From assembly GCF_003003005.1 (NCBI RefSeq), contig NZ_PVTR01000017.1:1-64000 (forward strand): a stretch of 64,000 nucleotides of DNA. The letters are read 5' to 3'. The notes under the pieces are model-generated. The model did not search any database and had not been told where the DNA came from. It was given only the letters and a program-made list of their open reading frames with translations. Source of the DNA: Mongoliibacter ruber (GTDB taxonomy: Bacteria > Bacteroidota > Bacteroidia > Cytophagales > Cyclobacteriaceae). Shown one piece after another: positions 8,953 to 18,132 of the stretch; position 1 is the stretch's first letter; the number at the start of each line of letters is the position of its first letter. The translations under genes and the position numbers were made by a program.

Positions 8953-9228
8953 CAATTGTAGAGTGTAGATCTTAGATTTCAGATTTCAGATTGGGGTTAA
9001 TCCTGAGTTGAAGGTTTGGTGTTCTGGTCTCAGTTCGTCAGTTCATCAGTTCGTCAGTTCATCACTTCCCCAATTCATCAGTTCCCCAGTTCATCAATTC
9101 GTCAGTTCGTCAGTTCGTCAATTCCCCAGTTCATCAATTCCCCAGTTCGTCAGTTCGTCAAAAACCCTACACCCACAATCCACCAAACCTTTAACTTTTT
9201 AACCTTTAACAATCTAGTCTCCAGTTCA
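8953..9228. repeat. Distant copy of the window-start repeat with 16-unit octamer array
   Basis: The body (about 8953-9033) matches the unit repeated at 1-659. It is followed at 9034-9161 by exactly 16 consecutive octamers of the types TTCGTCAR, TTCATCAR and TTCCCCAR, the longest such array in the window, and then by the start of another unit body. The repeat runs up to the 3' end of the DUF1080 gene, as the first array runs up to the HIT gene. Confidence 0.9.
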
Positions 9229-10353
9229 TCACTTCCCCGGCGTCAATACAATTTTTCTAAACTCCACAGGTCCGTGGTCTCCCTGCAACATAAGAGGACC
9301 GGCTTTTCCCTCGTGGCTATCCAATGCTCCTCCTGTAATTCCAGGAATGATCTGATCACAGATAATTGTTTTCCCATTCGCTACTATGGTGAGTCTTCTG
9401 CCTACCAAGGTAATGTCAAAAGTCTGCCATTCCCCTGCTGATTTGGCTACCATCTCATTTGGTGTCAAAAATCCATAAATCCCCCCAAAAAGCACCGAAG
9501 AAGGTTCTTTCCCCTTGTCATCCTGGATCTGCACTTCATACCTACCTCTCAGAAACAGTCCACTGTTACTTCCTTCTGGATAACGGAATTCTACATGAAG
9601 TTTGAAATCATCATACTTTTCGTCAGTGATCAAATTGGCTCCTGAAACTTCACTTATGAGATTACCATTGACTACTTTCCACTGATTTTCATCTTTGTCC
9701 GCATGCCAACCATCAAGGTTACTTCCATTAAAAATATTGATTGGTTCAGCCCATTGAGGCGCTTTATCCCTAACCAAAGAAGGAGCCCTTTCACCAACAA
9801 ATTGGTATTTCTCTCCCATTGGATGTTGAATGGTGCCTACAAGTTTTCCATTCTGAACCATTCCCTCAAAGACCAAATCCTGTTCTGTGTTTTGCCACTG
9901 CGGAGGAATAGTAAAGGATACCTTTCCATTGTCAAAATGAACCTTGGATACAGGTCTTGCACTGCCGTCATCCCCGACAAAATACCCAACCAAAACTTTA
10001 AACCCCGAAAGTTTAACTTCAAGCCAAGAAGGAGCTTCTTTTCCATTCTTGTCTAAAGTGAGGTTCCACCGCCCAATGATCTCCTCAGATTCGGGAGTAC
10101 TCATTTGGGTAGTATGGGGGCTGGGCTCCTCAACTTGAAACCCAACCCTCATATTGCTTACAGAATTCCAAGTGTTGTTGACATCTTCCCCTTTTTCAGG
10201 GTAAGCTTCGGACTTCAGTTCTGAATAACTCTTTTTTGCTTTTGTCTTTACTTTTTGGGCATTGGCTTGAGGTTGCATGTGCAGAAAAAAAGTGCTTGCA
10301 ACTAAAAGTACTACCCCAAACTTCAAAGTGCTATTGATTCCTATTTTCATCAT
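9229..10353 (-). CDS. Secreted DUF1080 (3-keto-disaccharide hydrolase-type) protein
   Basis: A 374-residue exported protein. Residues 1-32 form a signal peptide ending after NAQ. Residues about 70-190 form a first beta-rich region, and about 200-372 match the DUF1080 jelly-roll domain, recognisable from the opening INIFNGSNLDGWHAD, the central NSGLFLRGRYEVQIQD and the closing GPVEFRKIVL. Proteins with this domain act on glycosides, including 3-keto-disaccharides; the substrate here is unknown. It is the last gene before the repeat region and follows the outer-membrane protein gene by 107 bp on the same strand. Confidence 0.85.
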   Translation of the reverse strand: MMKIGINSTLKFGVVLLVASTFFLHMQPQANAQKVKTKAKKSYSELKSEAYPEKGEDVNNTWNSVSNMRVGFQVEEPSPHTTQMSTPESEEIIGRWNLTLDKNGKEAPSWLEVKLSGFKVLVGYFVGDDGSARPVSKVHFDNGKVSFTIPPQWQNTEQDLVFEGMVQNGKLVGTIQHPMGEKYQFVGERAPSLVRDKAPQWAEPINIFNGSNLDGWHADKDENQWKVVNGNLISEVSGANLITDEKYDDFKLHVEFRYPEGSNSGLFLRGRYEVQIQDDKGKEPSSVLFGGIYGFLTPNEMVAKSAGEWQTFDITLVGRRLTIVANGKTIICDQIIPGITGGALDSHEGKAGPLMLQGDHGPVEFRKIVLTPGK

Positions 10354-10460
10354 TCTTTGGTTATTTCATGTGTTAATTTTTCAAGTTAGGAAAATCAACT
10401 CAAAATCGAAATCAAATTTCAGATAATAGAGAAAGCAAACAACTTAGCTTTTACTTAATA

Positions 10461-10982
10461 CTATAATTTTAAAACCACTCCAAGGTTAAGCCAAGCCCAG
10501 GTGTTGCCAATCTCACCATAAGCCCCAAATTTTTCTGAAAAATAATACCTGGCACCGGCATGAAAAGACGGGAATAAGCCACTATTCGAAAAGATTATCC
10601 CATCAAAATTAAAGTTTCTGTAATACAGTCCAATTCCACCATACAGGTCTAGGTTATCTTGTTCTAGATCTAAAAGCTCTGCAAAGTGATAAGAGCCTCT
10701 AACGCCGAAAGTACTGACTGAATAGAAATTGTAACTGGCATAACCAAATTCCGCCCCTACTCCGATGACACCTTTTTCAAGGGTGGCAACACCGTATTCA
10801 GCTCCCACTCCCAAAGGAAGTCCAAATCCACCACCCCATCCAGCAGCAAATGTACTTCCTAGACCTAAACCACCATTAAGCACCAGGTCTTTTTCTTTAA
10901 ATACCTGCCCTTGCACCTGCGATGCCATAGCAATTAAAAAACATAAAATAAGACTGAATTTTAGTAGATGTTTCTGTACCAT
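10461..10982 (-). CDS. Outer-membrane beta-barrel protein
   Basis: A 173-residue exported protein with a signal peptide of about 25 residues ending near QVQG. The mature part is rich in glycine and alternating aromatic/aliphatic residues and ends with a short strand with hydrophobic C-terminal residues (VVLKL), typical of small eight-stranded outer-membrane barrels of Bacteroidota. No catalytic motif is visible. Its function is unknown; it is divergent from the LytS-type kinase at 11406. Confidence 0.7.
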   Translation of the reverse strand: MVQKHLLKFSLILCFLIAMASQVQGQVFKEKDLVLNGGLGLGSTFAAGWGGGFGLPLGVGAEYGVATLEKGVIGVGAEFGYASYNFYSVSTFGVRGSYHFAELLDLEQDNLDLYGGIGLYYRNFNFDGIIFSNSGLFPSFHAGARYYFSEKFGAYGEIGNTWAWLNLGVVLKL

Positions 10983-11405
10983 GATTAAAATGTTGATTGA
11001 AGTTTAAAATTGATTTTATTAAAAATTGGAACAATATTAATTCAAATATAAACCAATATTTATTGTGTAAAAAATAGATATGTGTAAATAAAAAACCGTA
11101 TTATGCTAATATCCGCAATCAATAACTTAAACCCATTGAATTCTCGCCTATCTTCGACCAATTCTAATTAAGCTCCATTCTTAAATTTTTTGTTCTATTT
11201 GTGAAAATCCAATTTTTCTCCAAACAAAAATGGAATTAATACTTGAAAAGTAGATCTAGATTTTTCAATCATAATTTTTTGCCCAATCATCTATTTTTAA
11301 CTTGCGAAACCCGATTAATTTTAGTTGATTAAAGAAATATTTATCTTATTTGAAATGAAGTAAGCACCATACTCCTGTCCCTAAATTCATTAATTACCAA
11401 GTAAA
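10983..11405. other. AT-rich divergent intergenic region
   Basis: About 420 bp between the divergent outer-membrane protein and sensor kinase genes. It is strongly AT-rich, as expected for a promoter region, but I see no repeat, hairpin or gene in it and no GGAC-N17-GTCC site. Confidence 0.5.
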
Positions 11406-13412
11406 ATGTACCTCCGACTTTTTTTCTTGTACTTGATATCAGTTTTTATTCATTTTTCAGCCTCTGCCAATTCCGATTTGGATAGCCTGAAAAGTGTCAT
11501 GAATCTGGATATCAATGATTCTAGCAAAATTAGAACTGCTATGTATCTATCAAGGCAGATCCACAGATTGGATCCGGCTGATAAGGACGATTTTCACTAT
11601 GCCGAAATTGCCTTGGAGTTGGCAGAAAAGCACACTGACACTTTACTATTGGCAGAAAGTCTGGATAACCTTGGCCTCCTTTACAGGTATCACTCCCGGT
11701 ATGCCAAGTCTACTCCCCTTCATGTAAGAGCGCTTGAACTTATAAAAAACCGAAATGTAGATCCTTATTTCAAAATGCGATTTGCAAACAATGCCGGCGT
11801 GTCGGCAAGGTATGATCAAGCCTACGATTTGGCTGTAGAACATTACCTGTATGCACTGAAGATTGCTGAAGAGGAAGAGGATTTAAGGAATATCGCTATC
11901 GCCTCCAATGGCTTGGGCAATTCCTTGAGCTATATGGAAGGTAAGAGCGAAGAGGCTTTGCAGTTTTACTTGAAAGCATTGAAAACCGAAGAGCAACAAG
12001 AGAACACACTCGGTATGGCAATGAATTACCTGTCCATAGCGAGTTACTATTCGAGAAAAAAAGATTATCAGACTGCTAGAAAGTACCTTGACGACCTCCT
12101 GATCATCAATAACGAAAGAAAGGATCAACACGGTATTGCTATGACTTATGAATATTATGGACATTCATATTTGGAAGAAGGGCAAGACCTTGAGTTAGCA
12201 CAAAATTACTATGAGAAGGCTATTGATATTTTCAAAGAGATAGATCAGCAACATAAGGTTGCGAGTATGATGATTGCACTCGGAGAAGTCAGCAAACAAA
12301 AAAATAACCTGACTAAAAGTTTGAATTATTTTCAACAAGCCTTTACCCTCTCTAGGGAAGTCAATAACAAGGCCTTGATAATGGAAAGTGCACGTTTGAT
12401 GTCTGACACTTATGAGCGAAGAGGAGATTTTGGCCAAGCTTTGACCTACTTCAAAACCGCCAGCGCATACAAAGACAGTCTTAGCCTGATTGACCAAGAA
12501 GCAACCATTGAAGGCTTGCGAATGGAATATGATTTTGAAAAACAAGAAGCTGAGCTCAACTTACTTCAGGCCGAAAAAGAAGTGCAAGAACAACAGTTTT
12601 TATTGTCTGAGGAAAGGTTCAAAAGGGAACGCACCATTCTTTTCGGTTTGATCTTAGCCATATTAGCCATCACCTTGGTGATCATCTTGAGTCTAAGAAA
12701 CCTCAACTTGAAAAAAAATCTGGCTATACAGCAAGAAGAGCAGAAGAGAAAAGAGCTTGAATCTGCATTTCAAAATGACTTGTTACAGGCCGAAATTCTG
12801 GCCACACGTATGCAGATGAATCCGCATTTTTTATTCAACTGCCTCAATTCCATAAAATTATTGATTCAAAAAGAACAGAAAAAAGAGGCTATCAAATACC
12901 TCACTACCCTGAGTAGGTTTGTAAGGGATATCCTTCAAACCAGTAAAATGCCCACCGTCTCATTGGAAGAGGAACTTGAACTGACAAAAAAATACATCAT
13001 GCTCGAGGAGAACAGGTTTGAAGAAAAACTAGACTTTGAAGTTTGTCTCAATCAAATGGCAGATGAGGATCTCAAAAACATCAAAGTACCACCAATGATT
13101 TTACAGCCCTTTGTAGAAAATTCTATTTGGCACGGCCTGCTGCCAAGTAATTCCGAACTCAAAAAACTCAGTATTTCCATTGCAAAAGTTGAAGAAGGTG
13201 TGACCATTTCTATCAGGGACAATGGTGTGGGGAGACAGCCAAAACCCGCACATCAATTAAACGGTCATAAAAGCATGGGAGTCACCATTACCCAGCAAAG
13301 AATAGACCTATTCAACAAAATAACCAAGCAGAAAATGAACCTGACCACTCTGGACCACAAAGATGAAAATCAAAAGCCTCGAGGAACAGAAGTGCAGATT
13401 CAATTGGCATAA
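11406..13412 (+). CDS. TPR-containing LytS-family sensor histidine kinase
   Basis: A 668-residue membrane sensor kinase. A signal peptide (1-22) is followed by an extracytoplasmic array of TPR helices (about 60-365), a short coiled coil, one membrane helix at about 402-424, and a cytoplasmic His_kinase domain of the LytS/YehU type with the phosphoacceptor H474 in the MNPHFLFN motif. The ATPase domain follows, with the N-box around VENSIWHG and the G-box DNGVG. The LytTR response regulator starts 28 bp downstream, so the two form a two-component pair. The signal sensed is unknown. Confidence 0.93.
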   Translation: MYLRLFFLYLISVFIHFSASANSDLDSLKSVMNLDINDSSKIRTAMYLSRQIHRLDPADKDDFHYAEIALELAEKHTDTLLLAESLDNLGLLYRYHSRYAKSTPLHVRALELIKNRNVDPYFKMRFANNAGVSARYDQAYDLAVEHYLYALKIAEEEEDLRNIAIASNGLGNSLSYMEGKSEEALQFYLKALKTEEQQENTLGMAMNYLSIASYYSRKKDYQTARKYLDDLLIINNERKDQHGIAMTYEYYGHSYLEEGQDLELAQNYYEKAIDIFKEIDQQHKVASMMIALGEVSKQKNNLTKSLNYFQQAFTLSREVNNKALIMESARLMSDTYERRGDFGQALTYFKTASAYKDSLSLIDQEATIEGLRMEYDFEKQEAELNLLQAEKEVQEQQFLLSEERFKRERTILFGLILAILAITLVIILSLRNLNLKKNLAIQQEEQKRKELESAFQNDLLQAEILATRMQMNPHFLFNCLNSIKLLIQKEQKKEAIKYLTTLSRFVRDILQTSKMPTVSLEEELELTKKYIMLEENRFEEKLDFEVCLNQMADEDLKNIKVPPMILQPFVENSIWHGLLPSNSELKKLSISIAKVEEGVTISIRDNGVGRQPKPAHQLNGHKSMGVTITQQRIDLFNKITKQKMNLTTLDHKDENQKPRGTEVQIQLA

Positions 13413-13440
13413 GCCTTTCACCCCATAAAAACCAAAAAAC

Positions 13441-14205
13441 ATGAACATAGCCATTGTGGATGACGAAAAACACTGTATTGAGAGCCTTGAAATGGATCTT
13501 GAAACTTTAGAACTCGGCCATCACATTATTTTTAAAACATCGAAACCAATGGAAGCCTTACTTGAATTGCCAAAACTCAAGGTGGACATACTGTTTTTGG
13601 ATGTGGAAATGCCTCTACTTAATGGGTTTGAGCTGTTAGATCAATTGGACAAAATTGATTTTGATGTCATATTCACCACAGCATACAGCGAATATGCCCT
13701 TCAGGCATTCAAAAATAAAGCCTTCAATTTTTTACTAAAGCCTGTAGATATCGATGAATTAAAAGATGTGTTGGAAGATTGGAAAAAGGAACAACAAAAA
13801 AGGTCCTACCTATTGGATGAAACAGCAGTAAAAGACTTACTGTCCAAGATAAAAAATGAGGGATTTGTAAAAAGTAAAATTGCCATCCCTACTGTTAATG
13901 GGTTTGAGTTTCTCAAAACGGAAGACATTCTGTATTGTCAAAGTGAAAACAATTACACAAAAATTTTCTTACAAACAGGCGAAAGCAAACTGATCAGCAA
14001 AACGCTAAAAGACGTGGAAAAAACGCTATGCAATTATTTGTTTTTAAGGATTCACCAAAGTTATCTCATCAACCCTAAATACCTCAAGCAATACAATAAA
14101 ACCGATGGAGGCTATGTCATCATGGATAATGGAAACTCACTACCGGTAAGCAAGCAAAAGAGACATTTACTCATTGAATTTTACGATATCATCAGTAGAA
14201 ACTGA
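13441..14205 (+). CDS. LytTR-family response regulator
   Basis: A 254-residue regulator. The receiver domain (1 to about 118) has the acidic pocket D7/D8, phosphoacceptor D54 in LFLDVEMP and the conserved lysine in LLKPVD. The LytTR DNA-binding domain covers about 145-250, with the typical ILYCQSENNYTKI, RIHQSYLIN and LPVSKQKR stretches. It is the partner of the kinase at 11406-13412. Its DNA target is not evident, since its own promoter region lacks the GGAC-N17-GTCC motif found elsewhere in the window. Confidence 0.94.
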   Translation: MNIAIVDDEKHCIESLEMDLETLELGHHIIFKTSKPMEALLELPKLKVDILFLDVEMPLLNGFELLDQLDKIDFDVIFTTAYSEYALQAFKNKAFNFLLKPVDIDELKDVLEDWKKEQQKRSYLLDETAVKDLLSKIKNEGFVKSKIAIPTVNGFEFLKTEDILYCQSENNYTKIFLQTGESKLISKTLKDVEKTLCNYLFLRIHQSYLINPKYLKQYNKTDGGYVIMDNGNSLPVSKQKRHLLIEFYDIISRN

Positions 14206-14453
14206 TCAGTTCTGATATTCAGTTTACTTTACCTCTATTTGAAAAAGGCCAAATTCTAATCCGAAGTACGGCTACAATAACCTTCTGTTTCTAACAAGCG
14301 ATCTATTGCGCAATTTGTACTAGAATTCAAATTAATCAACTATATTGTAATTAGATTAAAAAACAGAATTTTACTTATTGAAATATTTGATTTCAAACTT
14401 AATCAATAAGTAAATTGCGTAAAACAAATTTTATCATCTTAAATTTTCAATTT

Positions 14454-14747
14454 ATGAAAAGTACATTTTACAGTTTTCTCTTTGCAGGTCTTCTTATGAT
14501 CAGTACGAGCTCATGTTACACGTATCAATTCAGTGTAGGAAATGGTGCTCAAACTGGTGCTACTGTAACACAAAAGAATCATTATCTTATTTATGGATTG
14601 GCTCCTATAGGAACTTCTGATCCAAAGTCAATGGCAAATGGTGCTGCTGATTACGATGTGCACATTCAACACACTTTTGTGGATGGGTTACTGAACATGA
14701 TTACATTTGGTATCTACACACCTACCACTACCAAAGTCACAAGATAA
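14454..14747 (+). CDS. Bor-like small lipoprotein
   Basis: A 97-residue protein from the ATG at 14454; an upstream in-frame extension is AT-rich and unlikely. A signal peptide ends at a lipobox-like SSC, giving a lipid-modified cysteine. The C-terminal part FVDGLLNMITFGIYTP resembles the conserved end of Bor family proteins (phage lambda Bor, an outer-membrane lipoprotein). Its role here is unknown. A strong terminator follows at 14757-14782. Confidence 0.7.
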   Translation: MKSTFYSFLFAGLLMISTSSCYTYQFSVGNGAQTGATVTQKNHYLIYGLAPIGTSDPKSMANGAADYDVHIQHTFVDGLLNMITFGIYTPTTTKVTR

Positions 14748-14756
14748 TTAAAGATC

Positions 14757-14782
14757 GGGGGAGCCCGTACCTCCCCCTTTTC
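14757..14782 (+). terminator. Terminator after the Bor-like gene
   Basis: Perfect hairpin GGGGGAG (14757-14763) with CTCCCCC (14771-14777), followed by TTTTC. It lies 10 bp after the stop codon, a classic intrinsic terminator. Confidence 0.85.
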
Positions 14783-14792
14783 TACATTTTCA

Positions 14793-14996
14793 ATGAAAAA
14801 CCTTTTACTCGGCTTGGCCCTCCTGATGCTTACCATCGGATTGTTTAATTTCATTAAATACGTCGGTCATTTTGAAGAGCTAAGTGCATACGGAAAGGGC
14901 TATCTAACTGGCAGTTTAGTGTTTATTGTAATTGGTTTTGTAATATCGTACATCATCATTCGTCAGAAAGTCCGCTCTTCCAAAATTTCAGAATAA
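14793..14996 (+). CDS. Small two-helix membrane protein
   Basis: A 67-residue protein with two hydrophobic segments (about 3-20 and 36-57) separated by a short polar loop, ending in a basic tail. The ATG stands 10 bp after the preceding terminator, which leaves little room for a promoter of its own. I do not recognise the family and assign no function. Confidence 0.55.
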   Translation: MKNLLLGLALLMLTIGLFNFIKYVGHFEELSAYGKGYLTGSLVFIVIGFVISYIIIRQKVRSSKISE

Positions 14997-15076
14997 ATCC
15001 TTCGCTTTAGCTTTGGATTACATAAAAGATTTCCAAAAAGAAGCCTTAAGGGGACTTCCATTTCAAAAAATTACAA

Positions 15077-15622
15077 ATGAAAAAGTACTATTTTAAATTC
15101 TACATATCACTTTTCTGTTTACTCTCATTTTCTATCCTGACTTCATGTCTGGAAGACGATGGAGACTCGGGAAATGCATTGACATCCAATACAAGTTTTG
15201 AAGCAAGAGATGCCATCACAGGAGAGTTTGAAGCTACAGGTGAGTTCGTTACGCAATACATTTCCGAGTTTGAACTTCATGTCGCAGGACTTGACATCTG
15301 GGACAGTTCAGACCCTGTCAATCCTCAATTTCTTATCGGCATTCAAATGTATGATGAAGAAGAGATTGAATTGACTACAGGACTTTACACGCTGAGGGAT
15401 TCATTTTTGGCTGGAGGAGATCTCGGAAGGTTTGGTGTAGGTCTCACTTGGTGGGATGAAAGCCGAAATGCCACTATTTTCTCAGAAGTAGAACAGGGTT
15501 TTATAAGGATACGTGATATAAGCGAAACAAGGATAAGGGGTGAGTTTGCTTTCGATGTCAAGTCGCCTGCGACCGGCGAGAAGATCGTCGTCAGAGAAGG
15601 AAACTTCGACATCAGAAGGTGA
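15077..15622 (+). CDS. Hypothetical lipoprotein
   Basis: A 181-residue protein with a signal peptide and lipobox (LTSC near residue 23) followed by an acidic linker, so probably anchored in the outer membrane. The mature part is predicted by eye to be beta-rich with no known motif. It is followed by an intrinsic terminator at 15640-15670. Confidence 0.7.
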   Translation: MKKYYFKFYISLFCLLSFSILTSCLEDDGDSGNALTSNTSFEARDAITGEFEATGEFVTQYISEFELHVAGLDIWDSSDPVNPQFLIGIQMYDEEEIELTTGLYTLRDSFLAGGDLGRFGVGLTWWDESRNATIFSEVEQGFIRIRDISETRIRGEFAFDVKSPATGEKIVVREGNFDIRR

Positions 15623-15639
15623 ACGATTTTTTCAAACAT

Positions 15640-15670
15640 AGTGAGGTCGGAAGACCTCGCTATTTTTTTG
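15640..15670 (+). terminator. Terminator after the hypothetical lipoprotein gene
   Basis: Arms AGTGAGGTC (15640-15648) and GACCTCGCT (15653-15661) form a stable hairpin with one G-U pair, followed by a run of seven T at 15663-15669. Confidence 0.85.
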
Positions 15671-15738
15671 CTTTCATCATTTTTCAATTCAGCCACAATA
15701 GTTATGGTTTTGCCTAATTTTTAAACTATAATTACCCT

Positions 15739-16974
15739 ATGGCTTTTTATTTAAGAAAAGGAATAAATTTTGGGCCCTTGAGGGTAAACCTATCCAAGAG
15801 TGGGCTTGGACTTTCTGCCGGGGTAAAAGGAGCAAGGATTGGTATCAATTCCCGAGGCCGGTCATATGTTCATGGTGGTAGACATGGACTCTATTATAGA
15901 AAAAATTTAGGCAATATTGGTGCACAAGCAAATCAAGGCACAAGCAATAGACAAACCCATCCCGAAGAGGAAATTTTCACAGATACGGGGCTAACATATC
16001 CTGCACTCCCTGTTTTAAACCGAGACGCATTTGTTTTTACTGATATTTTCCAAAAGAATAACCCACTACTTCTTATAGGAGGCATTGTCTTGTTGGGAGT
16101 CAGCTTGTTGGTAAGTAATCTGAGTATCAAGCTAGCCATTGCTGTCATTGGCTTGCTGATGTTGATCTTCTATAATAAACAACGAAGTAAGCGGAACAAC
16201 CTGATGCTGGCTTTCGATTCCTTACAACATTTAAAACCCCTTGAGCAAAACCAGGGTAATTGGGAAAAATATACTGAGTCATTAGATGAAAAATCCAAAG
16301 TAAACCTTGCCCCAATGATTCTCAATAATTGGTTGGAGAAACAACTGACAGAAGGAGAAATTTTAGATTTATCTGTCTTACTTGTTTTTCTGCCTATTGA
16401 TAGAGAAAATGCTGTAGACATTGCTTTGGGACAATACACCGATGCTGTGGAGTTTGTGCTTGCAGATCACCAACTTAGTCCTGCAGAGCAAATACTAATT
16501 TCGCAGATCGAGACTTCTTGGCAAATCCCAAGTGAAATGATCAACGCAGAAAAGGAGTTGATAGAAAAATTTCAGGCGTTGAGGCAATTACAAGTCCAGC
16601 CTTTGACAAGGATTGAAATCAGCAGAGCACTTGTAGGTAGTGAACGTGCTTTTTTTGAAGGTCACGGACGATTATTAAATCAACGAATATTAGACAGTTG
16701 GCAAGCAAATAGAATCCGTTACAAATCCGTTGGTTATCAATTGGATATGGAAGGATTAATAAGGGTTACCGATAGGGTTTTGGAAATACAGGAAGGTAGA
16801 AATACGAGGTCTTATCCTATTAGAAAAATACAGGATATATACCTGAATACAGACGGTGGCACAGTTGAGATTTTTGTTGAAAATAGAAAAAATCCTTTAG
16901 TCATGACTAGCCCACACTTATTCGAGTTGGCGGGAGTACTCCAAAAAGTCACCACAGACGAAATCGGTGGATGA
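15739..16974 (+). CDS. DUF4236 domain membrane protein
   Basis: A 411-residue protein whose first 55 residues match the DUF4236 domain (basic, glycine-rich, opening RKGINFGPLRVNLSKSGLGLS and ending near GRHGLYYRK). Two adjacent hydrophobic segments at about 105-145 form a membrane hairpin. The remaining 265 residues are soluble, helical in the middle, with a C-terminal beta-rich module resembling a PH-like fold. Function is unknown; no neighbour suggests a pathway. Confidence 0.8.
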   Translation: MAFYLRKGINFGPLRVNLSKSGLGLSAGVKGARIGINSRGRSYVHGGRHGLYYRKNLGNIGAQANQGTSNRQTHPEEEIFTDTGLTYPALPVLNRDAFVFTDIFQKNNPLLLIGGIVLLGVSLLVSNLSIKLAIAVIGLLMLIFYNKQRSKRNNLMLAFDSLQHLKPLEQNQGNWEKYTESLDEKSKVNLAPMILNNWLEKQLTEGEILDLSVLLVFLPIDRENAVDIALGQYTDAVEFVLADHQLSPAEQILISQIETSWQIPSEMINAEKELIEKFQALRQLQVQPLTRIEISRALVGSERAFFEGHGRLLNQRILDSWQANRIRYKSVGYQLDMEGLIRVTDRVLEIQEGRNTRSYPIRKIQDIYLNTDGGTVEIFVENRKNPLVMTSPHLFELAGVLQKVTTDEIGG

Positions 16975-17099
16975 TATTTACATTTTATGAAAGATTATCT
17001 TAGCGTTTAGAGTCCCGAAACTGGTATTTAAGCTATTAATTATACTTGAATTTTGGCAATCATGGCTTACTGCCTACTTTTACAAAAAATAAAAAATCT

Positions 17100-17351
17100 A
17101 TGTTTGACAGTCCTGACTACCCCCAATCTCTCGAAGAATCACTGTTTGAAAATTGGCTAGAATTGGGGAGAAGTAGTAAAATCCCGTATGCCTATTTATT
17201 GGTCGTTTGGGATGATTTGGACATGAAATACTTGGCTGTCTATGTAGAAAACCGGTCGGAAATCAAAGAATTTGCGCGATATGGAAATTCACCTGAACAC
17301 AGAACCTTAGTCGCTGCATATGATTTGTATTCGGAGGGGAGGATATTGTAA
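17100..17351 (+). CDS. Small hypothetical protein
   Basis: An 83-residue protein from the ATG at 17100; an earlier TTG at 17046 would add 18 poorly conserved-looking residues. It is acidic, soluble and has no recognised motif. It lies between convergent genes, 46 bp before the end of the minus-strand response regulator. Confidence 0.5.
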   Translation: MFDSPDYPQSLEESLFENWLELGRSSKIPYAYLLVVWDDLDMKYLAVYVENRSEIKEFARYGNSPEHRTLVAAYDLYSEGRIL

Positions 17352-17397
17352 GCTGAGATAATAATCTTCAAGTCTGGGTTTCACAGCCGACGAAAAT

Positions 17398-18132
17398 TCA
17401 AATTTTTCTTAACGCTGCCATCAGATTGTCTTTATACATTTTACTGATTGGAATTATCTTTCTCTCAATTTCCAAATGTGCTTCTGCCACGGCATCAAGT
17501 TTTTTGATATTGACCACATATGACCTGTGAACACGTAAAAAATCTTTGCACACCATCTTTTCACAAAAACTGTGTAAAGGACTTACAATCGTGTAATTTT
17601 GGGTGGAAGTAACAATATGAGAGTAATTTCTTTCTGCTTCTATATAAAGGATTTCATCCAGCATGATCTTGATCAGCTTATGTTGATTGCGAATAAAAAT
17701 CCTGTCTTCTAAGGCTTCTACTATTTCTTCTTCTTTTTTGATTTCCTTTTTTTCATCTATTATTTTTTCAATTACCAGAGCGATTGTTCTTTCTAAGTTC
17801 AGTTTATTGAAAGGCTTTGAAATGAATGCATAAGGATGGGTTTCCTTGGCTTTTTGAAATGAAGCTTCATCTGAATTTGCAGTCAGGTAAATCAATGGAA
17901 TGTCTGCCTTTTTTTGAATCAATTTTGCAGTTTCCACTCCATCAATCACACCCTTTAGATGGATATCCATTAAGATGATATCAGGATGATTATCCAAAGC
18001 ATGGTTGATGGCATCCTCTCCCCTAGACTCTATGCCTGTGACATCGTACCCCAACTTGGAAAGTTGCAATGAAATATTGGCTGCAATAATCATATCATCT
18101 TCCACGATCAATATCCTGCTTGTACTGCTCAT
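17398..18132 (-). CDS. LytTR-family response regulator
   Basis: A 244-residue regulator with a receiver domain (phosphoacceptor D56 in IILMDIHL, acidic residues E11-D13, conserved lysine in ISKPFN) and a LytTR DNA-binding domain at about 148-244 (stretches ILYIEAERNYSHI and RVHRSYVVN). Its start overlaps the stop of the kinase gene by four bases, so the pair is co-translated. The divergent promoter of this operon carries the palindrome GGAC-N17-GTCC (20157-20181), which makes this protein the best local candidate to bind that motif; this is inference. Confidence 0.94.
   Translation of the reverse strand: MSSTSRILIVEDDMIIAANISLQLSKLGYDVTGIESRGEDAINHALDNHPDIILMDIHLKGVIDGVETAKLIQKKADIPLIYLTANSDEASFQKAKETHPYAFISKPFNKLNLERTIALVIEKIIDEKKEIKKEEEIVEALEDRIFIRNQHKLIKIMLDEILYIEAERNYSHIVTSTQNYTIVSPLHSFCEKMVCKDFLRVHRSYVVNIKKLDAVAEAHLEIERKIIPISKMYKDNLMAALRKI

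Noticed and set aside
10983-11405. Operator site before the LytS-type kinase
   Set aside because: A GTCC at 11377 has no GGAC or GTCC partner 21 bp upstream, so it does not fit the motif.
17046-17099. Upstream TTG start for the small protein at 17100
   Set aside because: The added residues are low-complexity and AT-driven, and an ATG at 17100 is available.
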